From Mycteria americana (taxonomy: Eukaryota; Chordata; Aves; Ciconiiformes; Ciconiidae), in NCBI RefSeq assembly GCF_035582795.1, contig NC_134370.1, positions 52,687,501 through 52,751,500 on the forward strand: 64,000 nucleotides of DNA, written 5' to 3'. Of the stretch, positions 1-12,731 are shown in pieces. Within the stretch, counting starts at the first letter, position 1, and each line of letters opens with the position of its first letter. The notes under the pieces are model-generated. The model had not been told where the DNA came from and searched no databases. It worked only from the letters and a program-made list of their open reading frames with translations. A program made the position numbers and the translations under genes.

Positions 1-2068
1 ATGACTTTGTGATCTCTGGGTTCCTGATCTTTGTGGACTACGTATGGCATACCTGCTTTCTAATTTAAAGAGGGGGAAGATGTTCACATGAGAGATTGCA
101 GTATTCATTGCACCTCTTTGGACTAAAGGATTTTGGTTCTTTAAGCTGTTAAGACTGCTGTTAGTGGAGATACTACCACTTCCATGGAGGCAGAACATAA
201 TGTCCTCAAAGTATGCAAACACTTCACCTAGATCCAGCCTCTCTGCATTTTCACACTTCATCTGGGACTTCGACTGTTGGAAACATGTTTGTTTTCCCAT
301 AATGGTGGCATGAAAGAAAGTTTTGCTAGTGGCAAGAAAAGATGAAGAATGAGGAAACTTCAGGCCTCAAAAGGAGAGCCTCTCCCTGCATGGGACTAGG
401 CACCCTCTCCTTTGCTAAGCCCTTCAGACTTTTGCTAAGATTATATCTGACTTTGCCTGAAAGAAAGAGAACTGGCTGCTTCTTTTGCAGCAACCGTCTA
501 AATGAATCTCTGACTCTGTATCACCAGTTGGCTAACTTAGAGCCTTCTGATCAAACCGTGGTTTGATCCCTGAGCCTATAGAGCTTCTGTGACTGCTTTT
601 AGAGTATCTTCAGTCCTGAGAGCTCTGGAGTAGTCACCTGAGGGTCTCTTCAGATATTCAGAAACGGATTTCCTTCGCAAGGCAAATAGACTAGAGCTCT
701 TTTGGCAAAACTCTGCCAAACTGTTCTGTCTTTTAGAGCACTCTCACTATCTGGGAATCACCGGTAGGACAACCCGTACGGACAATCGCATCAAGGGAAA
801 AAAAAAGTATCTCTTTTTGTAATTATGGTTCTTTTTGAGTGTGTTATCCATACATTTCACTATTTTTCTTTGCCACACTTGAAGAATGCTGGACTTTGCA
901 TTGGTGGAGAAACTAAGAAACTTTTCTGCTCATGACTTTTTTGCTCTTGGGAGGAACTTGAGAGCACAGCAGGGAACTCTGCTTGCCTAAGAAATCTTCA
1001 ATCATGAGCATAAAGAATTCCTATAGGGAGAATAGAGGATGGGAGGGGCAAACAATGAGAGTTCATTTTATGCAGGCCTAAAACAGTATTGGACAAAACT
1101 GTTGTGGTTTTTGCCTGTCGTGGTTTTGTATGCCAAAAGCTAGGAGCTCATTGCATTTGCAGCAAAAGGTTATATATGGAACAGTTGGTAACTTTTTCAA
1201 ATGTTTTCATTTCTGTCCTCATTAGCTACAAAAGGAAGTATGTTTCAAAGGTAAGGTGAGATTCTTTTGGGAGTTTCAACAGTATTCTAAACTGATGTTG
1301 AGGTGCTAGCAGAGAACTAGAATGTAACTGACTGATCTGTTTTTCTTCCCTAACCATCAAACCTCACTTGCTTATGATATGAAAATGCGTATCTACAAAA
1401 CTGTCTTCACATGTCACCAGATGTGCTTCTCCAGATGTGCTGTGTTGGTGCAAAACGTATTATGACATTTTGTTTACATCTAGTGTTTCCTTAAAGATTT
1501 AGTGTTTCTATATCTGTTTGCTAACGCTGATTGCGTGTCCATCTGTAGTAGGCTGATTTCAGGTGAGAATTCTCAGTGTTTCTAGATAAGGAGGCTTTTC
1601 TTGAACAGGTACTCCTGTACCTGTGATTTGTTTTTCCTTCTATCCCACATATTTTGCCTAGTTCTTGGTCTTGCATGTTTCTATTTTTGTCATAGTAAGT
1701 GGAAAAAGGGAATGCTCAGTTCTAGAGGTGTATTCCTTAAGCCATTTCCTTTTCAACTCTAGTGTTACTGGAAGAGTGGAAGTGAAAGACCGCTGTGGTG
1801 TGGGGGAGGTAGTTTTAACTAAGTGAGATAGACTACACTTGTGTTCATACGGAAGTATCTGGAACCAGATTATTTGAGACGTTGCTGTAGGCTGAAGTAA
1901 ACTTTGCTGTCATCCCTTGAGCAAGTAACATCAAGTATCGAAACAGAAGGCACATGAAAAGCAGTAACTTAGAATGGCATACCCTCTTTGCAGAGGGCAA
2001 AGCGAGGCACGGTCATTTCCAGAGCCAGGATGGATACACAAAGGGAGCAACTCTTTCCATCTCCTACT
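1..2068. other. AT-rich flank upstream of the CpG island; no supported gene
   Basis: I see no gene here. The open frames are short and have no recognisable domain; the longest begins at 342 and runs 74 codons. The sequence is CpG-poor and unique-looking. Two small perfect inverted repeats stand out: a 9-bp stem with a 2-nt spacer at 549-568, and a 7-bp stem (TTTGGCA/TGCCAAA) with a 6-nt spacer at 701-720. Each is compatible with chance in 64 kb. The stretch could be intergenic DNA, or transcribed if the CpG-island promoter fires in both directions. Confidence 0.6.
549..568. repeat. 20-bp near-perfect palindrome
   Basis: GATCAAACC is followed by a GT spacer and its exact reverse complement GGTTTGATC. 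The stem is 9 bp. A few such stems are expected by chance in a window of this size, so no function is claimed. Confidence 0.5.
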
Positions 2069-2299
2069 CCCGCGGGACCATCCTGGGGCGGAGGAGCGCT
2101 CGTGTTGCAGGGGCGGCTGCGGCCCCTCTTCCCCGGCCGTGCGCTGCCGCCTACTTCTCCCGGCATCTTCTCCGGCCGGGGACGTGGAGGCCGAGCTTGC
2201 AAAGGGGGCAGGCGAGGGAGGAAGGCGCCGGCCGTGCGGGGCGGCTCCGGGCCGCGGCTGTACCGGCGGGCTCGGCGCGGCGGGGCCCGCTGCCGCGGG

Positions 2300-2624
2300 G
2301 GCGGGCGCGGCGCGGGGCGGAGCGGAGCGCGGCTCTCCGGGCTGCTGCGGGCAGCCGAGGGGAGGGCCCTGCGGCCGGTGACTTCATGGGAAGGAGGCGG
2401 CGGCGGGAGGTGGGTCTCGCTTTCCGTCTCCCGGTGCCGTCTGCAGGGCGGGCGAGAGGCGGCCGCTCCGCCGGGCAGCGCGGGTGGGGGGACAGCGGTG
2501 ACGGAAAGCGGCAGCTGGGGGGGACGGCAGCGGCTGGGTTGACTCCCCTCCCTTCCCCCCCTCCGCGGCCGGAGGAAGATGGAGCTCGGTTAGTAAGGGC
2601 TTGCGGGAGGAGCAGCGGCAGCAG
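2300..2624 (+). other. Putative 5' (first) exon ending at a consensus donor
   Basis: At 2,621-2,630 the sequence reads GCAG|GTAAGA, a near-ideal U1 donor, directly downstream of the GC-box cluster. The exon start is a guess because no transcription start can be read from sequence. A short upstream reading frame (ATG at 2,579, then GAGCTCGGT and TAG) lies within it, so the exon is most simply 5' untranslated. The frame that would continue openly into the exon-like block at 30,221 has no ATG between its last stop near 2,500 and the donor. A second possible donor, GCCG|GTAAGG, lies at 2,856/2,857. The orientation is inferred from these donors only; an antisense gene is not excluded. Confidence 0.4.
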
Positions 2625-2636
2625 GTAAGAGCTGCT

Positions 2637-2664
2637 TCTCCCTCCTCCTCCTCCTCCTCCTCTC
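2637..2664 (+). repeat. (CTC)n trinucleotide repeat
   Basis: A run of CTC/TCC units lies immediately downstream of the putative first-exon donor, inside the CpG island. It is pyrimidine-rich on the plus strand and likely length-variable. Confidence 0.8.
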
Positions 2665-3100
2665 CCCTGGCTGGGAGCATGGCAGGGGCAGGTCAGTGCG
2701 GCGGATGGGCCGGTGTCATTCAGCGGCAGGTGGCACAGGTGGGCCCGGCCCGCAGCGGTGTCCTTGCCTGCGGGCTGCCCGCTCCGCCCCGGCTGCAGAA
2801 GTTCCCGCTGTGCGGAGCTGCGGACAGCCAGAGGGCAAAGCCCTCGGCCGTAGCCGGTAAGGGCAAAGCCGGGCATTTAGAAACACCCCGTGCCTCGGGT
2901 TTTTGTGGTGGGGTTGCGGGCAGGTCTGCCGGCTTTGCCCCTGCCGCGTCTCCCCCAGCTCACTGGTGAGCTCCGGGAAGGGCTTCTGCATTGCAGACTC
3001 TCGCCCTAGCTTCGCTCTTGCATTCGCGGCTTTCTCTGATGAAAGGAGCCTGCTCCCTGGCCGGGTGGTCCGGTGCCGCTCGGCCAAGAGGCCGATTTGG

Positions 3101-6100
3101 GCAGGTGGTATCTCCTTCTATGGTTCCTGGAGCCCGTCAGGACATTTGGGGGATTGACCTCATTCCGATAAATATTAGACGTACATATGATATTTGTTCT
3201 CTCTCTGAAAGAGCTGCAGAAGGGAATCTGTCAGGATCTGTGTGAATAATGGCCATTTGGAGTTCACAGGGTGCAATATAGTGCAGTGAGAAATAATGTG
3301 CATATAAAACATAATGCAGTGAGGCACACGACCTTACATAATCTAAATTTAAAAAGCTCACTACCCCTACGCTTACCCTGGAGGTTGTAGGAATATGCCT
3401 GTTCTAAGCTCTTGCTGGAGGCTCATTAGGTATCTATCTGACATAAAGATGCAGAGCCCCTCATGAGCCAGTGCTGAAAATAAATGAATAAATTGTTCAC
3501 TACTTTTGCTGTAGTTCTGTCACAGTAAGTTCCTCATCACTGGTCAGTATCATGCACACACAGTGATACTCATGGCTATGTGGGCATACATAGCTCCACA
3601 CTGCAAGAGGGAATGGTCTCTTCTGTTGTCCCTTAGATGTGCCTTTAAATTGACCAACTATAATGCTGTCATATTTTAAACAAACTCTTGAGGCTTCTCT
3701 CCTGAGGCCTGAATAGTGCTACGATTTCTAGCATAAAGATAAAAATTTAATGTAAACAGAAAGAAACCTTTCACACTTTTCATTTGACCTTCAGCATCTC
3801 AGACAAATACTTGAAACTGATGATCAGGGCAAGTATTTTGCAATGGACTGGTTTAAAATATGTTGCTGGATGCAACATATACAACTCAAGTCCCATCTAG
3901 GATGACACACAGTCAGTGTTCTGAGCTCTATATCTGAAGGAAACTAATGTCTGATAAATTTGGCCCACATTTTATTTTAACTCAGTCCTTACAGATGACA
4001 TTGACTTTAAAAAAGGTTGCTATGGCACAGATTTAAAGCAAAGTATATTAAGCTTCTGGAATTGAAAGTGCTGTTGGTAGGAAAAGTATTGTTTTGTTAT
4101 TTATAATCTGTTATTAAAATACGAGTGTGATAGCTGTTGCGGCTGGATCTGGCTCTGTTTTCTGCTGTTGGTGTGAATGGACTAAATGATCTCCCTTCTA
4201 TGGATGAAAGCCAGATTTTGCCCAGGTGTGCCTGTGCTGCTCGCACAGGGGCAAACTAGAGTTTCCCCATTTGAATCTGGAATACAGCTGAATATTGATC
4301 CCTACCTTCCTCTGGGATACTTTCTATTCCAAGCCTGTATGCTTTTGATAAAGCTGTAACACTGATTGTGGTGTGGAGTATAGAACCAATGTTGGCTATG
4401 TATGCCCGCACAGCAGAAATGATGGTATGACGTGGAATAGAAATGACATTTTTGTGAATCTTGGTCTTTTGTGATATTACGTCTTTATGTTTATAGTTTA
4501 CAAGAAGCTCAGTCATCTTCAGGACAGCTTAATTCATGTATAATATAATAACTGTTAAGTATGAGGCTGGGTAGGGATCAGGTGTAACAGAGTAATAATT
4601 TGCTATATGTGTAACGGAAAAATAACTGATCGTTTGCTTAATCATAATGTATCTATTTTTGAAAAAGCTATTTTTTTGCAAATGGGATCTAGTAGATTTT
4701 GGTCTTGGTTTACCAATACAAATTCAAATAAGGGTGATAATGGCTGGATGTTATAGACTCCAGGTAAGTGTGGAATGAGCAGGTGGGAAGGTACTTAGTC
4801 CTGCCATAGTAAGCCTACCTCTGCATCTTTCGTTGCCCCTGGCACGTCTCCCTTACAGTCATGTTGGCAGATTCAGCAAAAAGGCTAGGGACTGAAGAGA
4901 CTTTCAGTGAATGGGACTCCAGGTCAGGAATTTTGTAGAGCTGTATACATGCAGGTGTATGAACATTGACTCAGATCTTACCAATGCAACCATTGTGCTA
5001 ATCATTGCCATAGTTGCCCTTCGTGTTACTTATAAAAAAATTAGGGAAGCTATGTTTTACTTAGCCGAAGTACTGTATGTAGAACATCTAATTTTAATTT
5101 AAAACTATATGTTTTAAATCTAATCACTGTGATGTTTTCACATCATTTAGAATCTTGTATGAGTTCATTGGTATCCTGTCTGTGTTATTTGGGGAAAAAA
5201 TGGTATTTTGTTAAATTTTTTATTTACTGCATAGACACATAAGAACTTTAAAAATGTGTATATATAATCTCCTTGTCACATATTGTTATTTAGCTTGTTA
5301 TTGCCTTTAGACACAGTAACTTCTATAGCCTTGATAGGAGGAGAACAACACTGGCAAGGTGTTCCCACATAGTTATGTATTGCTGGAGAGAAAGCTGGAG
5401 TTGGAAGAGGGAAAGGACTAAGGGAACTAGCAGAATATTTGTCACCAGATAGCCTAGACCTCAGATCTTACAGTGTTTAATGAAGTCTCCTTGTGTTTAA
5501 TATATTCTGGATTCCCAAAAACATCATGAAATCTGAATCTCCTTTTGACTTGAATTTTGTAAAATATCTTGGGACTCATATTAAGCAAAAATTAAACATA
5601 AACTTTTAATTAAGGAAATGGCGAGCCCCTAAAATATCAAGTGCAACTGTTATTAAATTGGGGACTGAAAGAAGGAGAAAAGGCTTTTTTGTTGTTGTTG
5701 TTGAAGATTTTGTAGTCTGACGGTTCATTTATAGTTGATATGCAGTGCACAGCCATACAAATGCATTCATAGATATTTAGACCAAAGCATAGACCTAAAT
5801 GGTATGTGGACCTTCTGAACAAATTAATCAGTGTTGCCCTAATGAAAAAACTGGGAGATTAACCTGGCTGCTTAGATGGTCTGAAAATTCAGCAGTGTAG
5901 TCTTATGCAAGAGTAGAAGTTTACCAGTTCAAGTGCCATATAAATGTTGCATAGATGTTACACTGCATCTTTCTGTATTTCTTTATTGTTGGTTTCCTAA
6001 GACAAAGCATGACACAAAACTGAGGAAGTCGGGTGTTCTCAGATAAGATGGTAGAACTGTCCTCAAATCCTTGATAGTAATTAATTGGTTTTATTTTAAA

Positions 6101-9100
6101 GGCAGATTAATTAGTATATGCATGTAAAAATGTAACAATACAACTATTTCACCATCAAATATTTTCTAGTCTTTTTGTTTAGCTGTCCTTCCCCAACTAC
6201 TGACCAAAGGGAGTAAAACTGTAAATCTAACAAGCATAGAGATGTTGAAGATATTAAAGACTTTACTTACAGTTCTGTTTTTATATTGTTCTCCTAGCAT
6301 AACTGCTTCTGTGATGAGTATTTCTGATTTTAAGTAGTTTGAAGTGACAAAGCTAATTGTGATGTATTTCAAGTCTCATTCTGAGTTTACTTCAGATTTT
6401 TGTTCTTCCTCTATTTGAGGTCAATGCTGTCTATTTTAGGATACAAGTATACCAGTGATTTTTAGTCATAGTGCTTTGCTGTAGTGTTTTACTGCAGAAT
6501 ATTATTGACATTACCTGTACTTATCTTATTTAATACCTCTTGGATGGACCCTTGGCAAAGCTTTAGGCTTGAAATAGAGAAATTGCTGAAGTTGCTTATT
6601 AGCTTTTATTAAAAGGGTTTATAAATTCATTTAACATTTTAGAGTCTCTCACCCTTTTGAAATACACTTCAATTTGAAAAAACAAATCAGAAATCCCAGG
6701 ACAAGGGTATGAATTTGCTCTAAGATAGTTTGAAAATGTAATTTCTTATGTAATTTATAGAAGAAATGAAGGATTGCTATAGCTGAAATTATTTTTGGAT
6801 ACTTCCAGGTTTTTTTTTCAGAATGAACATATCTGCAAATACTTCATGATACATGTAGTAAAATTAGTATGTTTCACATTGTATGTTGAAAATTTCATCA
6901 GTCAGAACACTGAGTTATGCTCTTTGATCATGATTTCAGTCTTGTATGCGATGCTTCAATACCATTTAACCTGTACAGAGAACAAAGTATGGGTTTTTTA
7001 ATACAAGGGTAAAGTAGCTATTTTTATCTGTCAGTGTTTTGCAGATATTCAGTGCTCTACAGTGAATTTTTTTTCACTTGCACATTCTCTTAGGATCTGC
7101 TGAGTAATTATATGCATGGACTAGTTAATCAAAGAAGGGGCAAAACCCATGTAGAAATTGAGCAAGCTGTGAAATAATTTTGATTCTTGTTTTTGTCACA
7201 ATGGTTATGTTTCCGCTATTGTTTTCAGAATTAGAGTAAGGAACACTGAGAACTTGTTCTTTAATTAGATGCTTGAAATACTACGTTTTCTGATCCTGAT
7301 GTCTGCTGATGCCATTAGTGACCTCTGTCATATGGACATTTACGAAGTCGTCACTGCTGCTTATGACCAGGAGATGTAATATATTTCTAAGCTATTGCTA
7401 TGATGTTATCAGAAACGTGTTCTAATGCCTGTGATTAAAATGGCTAGCTACCATGGTGATGGTACCATAGAAACTGGTAAAATAATAATTGCTTATTAGG
7501 AAATCTGAATGAAAAGATTATTCTCTATTTTTCTATCTTTCATGTTTCAGCGCCTTAGCAGGAATGAAACTCTGCTGATGTTATATTCCTGATTGAAAAA
7601 ATCATTGAACAAATTCCTTTGCTTTGTGTTACACAGCAGACCAGGCTAAGGTTATTGTATTGTTGAAACATTATATACGTGAGTGACTGACAATTCAGTC
7701 ATTCCACGGACTACTTTTAGTCTTAAGAACAAGGGCATTGGAGTAGACGCCTTTCTTGCAGCATTGATCTTTGTTGTTAAGTCACTTTACTCTCTTCTAC
7801 TGTAATTACTTTCTAAATAGTGCAGTAAGTATCATTCTCTTCAACAGCACTCTTCCAGCAAAGAAGGGCTATGACTGTGTCCCATAGGCAGTGTCTACCT
7901 AGACGCTCAAAGCACAGTAATGACAGAACTTTAATTGAGAGCCTGACATTGTAAAAGGTTTTGTCTGTCTCGAACTATGCAAGTCATGAATACAAGAATG
8001 CCAAATAAGATCATACAGCAGGTAGTATCTTTACTTGATTAGCTTTTTCCTTCTCTTTTGAGTTCTATTGCAACAAGAAACAAAATGTGAGAAGCAGTCC
8101 CTGACTTGGATTGCTATGTCTCTTGGTTGGAATGAGTCATTTCCCTATTACTGGTAAGTGACTCTATCAGGTACTTATGCCCTATTGGAAATTGCTAAGC
8201 GAGGACATGGAGGGAGTGATCTCAGATATATCTGTCTAGGTATATACTTATTAAATTTCTGTGCAAACACTTATATTGCCTTCAGAGTTTCCGAGATACT
8301 GCAAAGGAGCTTTTTTTTTAATCCTGTGTTAAATAGTTTTCCCTATTAGCACTGAAATCAGTGTAGAGGACAGATTCTTGATGGTGGTAAACTTGAGTTT
8401 ATTAGTTAGATTCAGTCTGTAATAAACAGCAAAGAGTAGAAGTAAACAGGCTATCAAACCCCATGCTTAGATACAGATATGAAAGCACACTCACTCTAAT
8501 CAGAATAACATACTTATCTGAGAACAGAACCCAGACCAAAGTGTTGCAGATGAATATGCCAGGAACACTTAGTCTCTGATCTACCATCCCTTACCAGAAA
8601 CCTGCCCATCTCTCACCTGAGACTATTTAATATCCCAGTAGCTTCTATTTTAAGTCTTAGAGGTGTTACATTGTCAATTCCAGAGAAAAGGAGGTCTTAC
8701 AGGTGTATTGAATAACATTGTGGTAATGGCAAAAGATTATTTTAGCGTAAAGAAAGCATTGATTTAGCAAACTATAATTAAGCGTGAAGCAATGAAATCA
8801 CTTCTCATGTCTCTCTAAATAACTCTTTCCATCTTTGTCTCAGGAAGAGTACAGGTGAATTAAAGGAAAGGTAGAGTATAAAGGGAAGGCAGATTTATGT
8901 AATTCCAACAGAAATAATGACAGAACATACAACCTGTAGATAAAGTTCACATGTGGAAAAGGTTCAGGGCGGGTCATGTTCATCAGTTCTACAAGCACAA
9001 CTGAGTAAGAGCTGGAGAGAAACTTCCCTTCAGCACAAATTAACAGAAGTAACACATAATGTAGTAGTCTCCCAAAGAAGGCCACGAGGATAACATTAAG

Positions 9101-12100
9101 TAAAGTCAGGTTGATACAGTGTCTGCAGTTTGATAAGTTGAGGCTGTTTGCTGTTAAGAAATTGTCATTGAAAAGTAGTAACCTTTTCATTAACTGTGAA
9201 TACTGAGATGCCTGAACATTTACAAGCTGAGGATTAAATTCAGAGATTGTGAAGTTAACTTGAAAATTTGGAATTTAAAACAAAAAAACATAACAGCTGA
9301 GATGCTTTATATCAATTTCAGTTTTTCTCAGTGTTTCACATTTGGTTTTTCAATAATCATAAAAGCAAGACTTGAAACAAAAGCATGGGAGGGCATGTCA
9401 ATGCCAAGTCATTTAGGGGAAGCTCCAGGTCTGAGTGACAGTTTGCCACAAGGATCTGAGGTCCTGTGAGTTATTCTCACAGCTTCTTATCATGTATAGT
9501 TTTGATATCCTGGGGGGCAGGAGGGGAAATCAGATATTCTGATATTGGGCTTTATACAGTGTCTCTTCTGTGTTGAAAGACCTGTGTGAAGGAATGAATT
9601 TTTGAGCTATGTAGTTGGAGATGACTTTTAGTGGATGAGGAACACTTGGAATGACAGGTCCTGTAGGAGCTAAGTATTTCTTAGCAATAGGCAGTTTGTT
9701 GCTTCAGGCTTCTTTATATGAAAGCCATATTTTTAGGACCTCAGATAAACAGATAGATGTGAGTTCTGTATATAATTGACGTTTTCTTGCATGTTTGTGT
9801 TATGGTAGAGTTCCTCTGTTCTGTTCATTGCTAAATACTTGGAGGCAGAGTTTCAAATAAACCAGGAAAAGTTGTTTGCACTCATATAAATAATCCTCAT
9901 CTTCCGGGAGGCACCCAGAAGTGCTTTACTGATTCTTTTTCTTTCATATTCTTCTCTATGATCATACTTGTATCTCTCTGCTCTAACATTCCAAACTGAG
10001 GATGCTTAATAGATAAGGACTGTATAACAGTTTGGAGCAGGAAATACATAGGTAGATATTCCTTAGTGTATAAGCAGACTGTAAATGCTCAAAGCAGAAT
10101 TTAATCAGGATTAATAAAAGGATGCCTATTCTTGGCAAGAATAGGAGGAAAGTAAAGGCTGTGAAAAAACATGTTCTATGAAAGTTACACAGTTTTTTTT
10201 TGCCTCCTTCAATAAAGAAGGTTCTCTTGAAGAAGCCCCATGTAAAGGTCTGTAATGTCTCCTGGGCAACACAGTTTATGTTTTTATCATTCTACATTGT
10301 TCAAAATTTCTTCTGACATTGATAGATAAAAGCATGTGCAGAAGAAAGAGTAGCACCATAAAGTCTAGAGCTGTGTTGTTTGTAACAATAATCATTATTA
10401 TGTTGTCTCTCTCTGGGCTACATCATGCTTGTAACAGGAGATAACCATTTTCTATCGCTTAATCCATGCCAAATACTTTTCTCAGTTCCTTTACCCTTCA
10501 AAGAGAGAATCCCTGTAATTGGCAAAGGAGGATGGGTCAAACAGAGGCTAGTATGTTGGAAATTGAATCTCAGGACTTGTGACTGGGACAATTAACAACT
10601 TTGCAAGTCCAATTTTACAAGGTCCAAGTCTGTTTGAACTGGCTTTGTTTGTGATTATAAACACATGCTACAAACTATTCATTACTTATTACACATGGGG
10701 GAATCTTCTTTAAAGCAAGCCTGAAGGCACTGATTTACTGGCACATGCACCTTACTGATATGATGTATTGCTTATCTTCAGGCCTGGTAGCACTCTGACC
10801 GCAAAAAGATGATATGCTCATTTCAGCAGATAAGCAATATGTAGTCGTACTGGAAAACCTGATGAATGTGCATCCAGTTGAGGTATTGCTAGTTTGGCTG
10901 CTCTCCCTCAGTGCTAATGCAGATCAGGTGCTTGAGATAAGCTCTTAGGAGCACAAGATGTTGCACTAGTGAAGTGTAGACCTCAATTAACATGGAAATA
11001 GAAATCATTGCCTTTTGCTACCACGGGAGATGAATATTCATGCCTGAGCAGCTCAGTTGTAAGTATCTGGAGTTGATGAGATGGTTGCATCTAGCTGATA
11101 ATCTCTTGACTTTCTTTGATACAGAATTTGAGAAACAAGAGCCATTATCATTTTCCTCCCTCCAATTTTGTCTCCTAAAATATGCTTTACATGAAAATGG
11201 GAAAAACGGTTTCTTCAAGAGCTATTCAGTTGTTAGCTTTCATTCCACATGCCTCTCATATTTAATATAAAATATTTCCCTATCCAGTATAAACAGAGGG
11301 ATATGTACTCATGAGAGAAGATATCTCTGAAGCCAATTGGTTGTTATTAAATGTATATTTACAGCTATCAAAGAAAAATATGAAATACCCTTCTTTGGAT
11401 TTCATAATAAAGTTTACCTCCATAAAAAGATGCTTTATTTTTGTGAGGAAAAGGTTGCATGCTGTATGACATTGTGGGTAGAAATAACCCTATGACTGGT
11501 TTTACACCAGTTATTTTATAAAAGTTATAATAAGATATGTATACATATGTTTTCTGTGAACCATTTTTCTTCTACAAATCAGAGACTTATCAACGGAGGA
11601 GAAAATTATTCTGTCTGTAACAAATTCCTTGAGACTCATGCTGCCACGGTCCTTGGGAACTGGAGAAAAAGAGGTCTGGAGCTTTAAAAATACAAAACCA
11701 AACAATCCACCTCCCCCAAACCACTGAAACGGACCTTCTTTCGTAGTAAAATAATGCCAGAAAATAGCCATTGAGTTATGGAGTTCTGAGTCTCATTGGC
11801 AGAAAGTGACCTCAGAGGGAATAGTTGTAGCAGTAAAATATATTTTAAGCTGAAATGCTAAAACAGTGAATGGCCAACAAGTGGGTTTAGCTCACTACTG
11901 TTACCGTTACTCTGTACACACCTGGAAAATAAAATCTTTTGGTGTTGGAGAGCTTCAGATTAAGTCCCAGATGTTTTAAAAAACTTCTCATGACTGATAT
12001 CTATGGGAAAAAAAAATCTATTTTGTGCTACTTGAAATGATGCCATGTCAATATATTCACTTTTAAAGTGGGGCAAAATGTAACTGTACAAAATAGTTTG

Positions 12101-12675
12101 CCATATAGGTATGATTTCTTGGTGATGTTTTATCTGCAAACCATATCTTTCTTGGATATGGCTATGGAAAATACATTATGTTCAGAGAGAGAAAAAAAAA
12201 AAAAGAATAGCTCTTCAGGGAACCTGTACCTTCCCAGTATTGTACAGTATATTTCATGGTCTTAAGAGGAGGTAATTTTATAACTGATTCAGTGCTGTAC
12301 AGTAAAATCCTGAGATCGAGATGAAAAAATCTCTAATAAGTGAAACTCTAATTGTGGTAGCTTGTGGTTATCTTATTTGTTTTTATCACCATACCATGAG
12401 AAATTTAATGTAGTGTTAATTATAATTATATAATTTGAGATAATGAGCACTACACACAATCCGTTTCATTTTTTTCTTTAAATGCAACAGTAAAAATGGG
12501 GTTTCCTAGTGTCATGAAAGTAAAAACGCTGAAGGAGAAATCTGACCTTTATTTGATCTTCCAGCTTAAGTTAGAAAGCAAATGAAATGCAGTAGCTGTA
12601 TATATAAAACTATATATATATATATGTATATTGTTATAAGGGGCTACCAGTGTTTTTGAAAGAAAAGGAAAAGAT
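3101..12675. other. Intron-like or intergenic DNA; no supported gene
   Basis: This stretch is AT-rich and CpG-poor with frequent stops in all frames. The open frames are at most 116 codons and have no recognisable domain. Low-complexity items are a (GTT)n near 5,691-5,705 and a (TA)n at 12,610-12,625. A strong pyrimidine tract plus CAG at 7,550 looks like a splice acceptor, but the sequence after it closes in all three frames and has no good donor. If the CpG-island gene runs to the right, this is probably its long first intron. Confidence 0.55.
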
Positions 12676-12731
12676 TTTTGAAAATGTAGCTTTGAATGTA
12701 GCATTTGAAAATGTAGCATTTGAAAATGTAG
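12676..12731 (+). repeat. Short tandem repeat with 15-bp unit
   Basis: The unit GCATTTGAAAATGTA occurs in two adjacent copies, flanked by two partial or variant copies (TTTTTGAAAATGTA and a shortened GCTTTGAATGTA). It gives a repetitive minus-strand peptide (HFQMLHFQML), which is an artefact of the repeat and not a gene. Confidence 0.75.

Larger units (their letters stand above)
2069..3100. promoter_or_regulatory. CpG island, TATA-less promoter region
   Basis: CpG density rises abruptly at about 2,069 and falls back after about 3,100, in a window that is otherwise strongly CpG-depleted. The core at about 2,085-2,620 is very GC-rich. Sp1-type GC boxes (GGGGCGG) lie at 2,085-2,091, 2,110-2,116, about 2,297-2,304 and 2,314-2,320, and a CCGCCCC on the other strand lies at 2,784-2,790. 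I see no TATA box inside the island. In vertebrates such islands mark constitutive or developmental promoters and first exons, often firing in both directions. A purine-rich GGAGGAAGATGG at 2,571-2,582 resembles the ETS/YY1-type sites common at such promoters. The long open frames on both strands here (up to 241 codons) are low-complexity Arg/Ala/Gly/Pro translations typical of GC-rich DNA. I do not call them genes. The gene served is not identified. Confidence 0.85.

Noticed and set aside
1954..2969. Several long open frames on both strands (up to 241 codons)
   Set aside because: They overlap one another in the CpG island, give low-complexity Arg/Ala/Gly/Pro translations and have no recognisable domain. 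High GC content makes stop codons rare.
7525..7660. Strong acceptor-like site followed by a possible exon
   Set aside because: All three frames close within a few codons and the only donor-like site (AAG|GTTATT) is weak.
10505..10615. Possible second MIR-like relic (GGCTAGTATGTTGG...GAATCTCAGGACTTG)
   Set aside because: Only a short part resembles MIR and the preceding core is unrecognisable; too weak to call.
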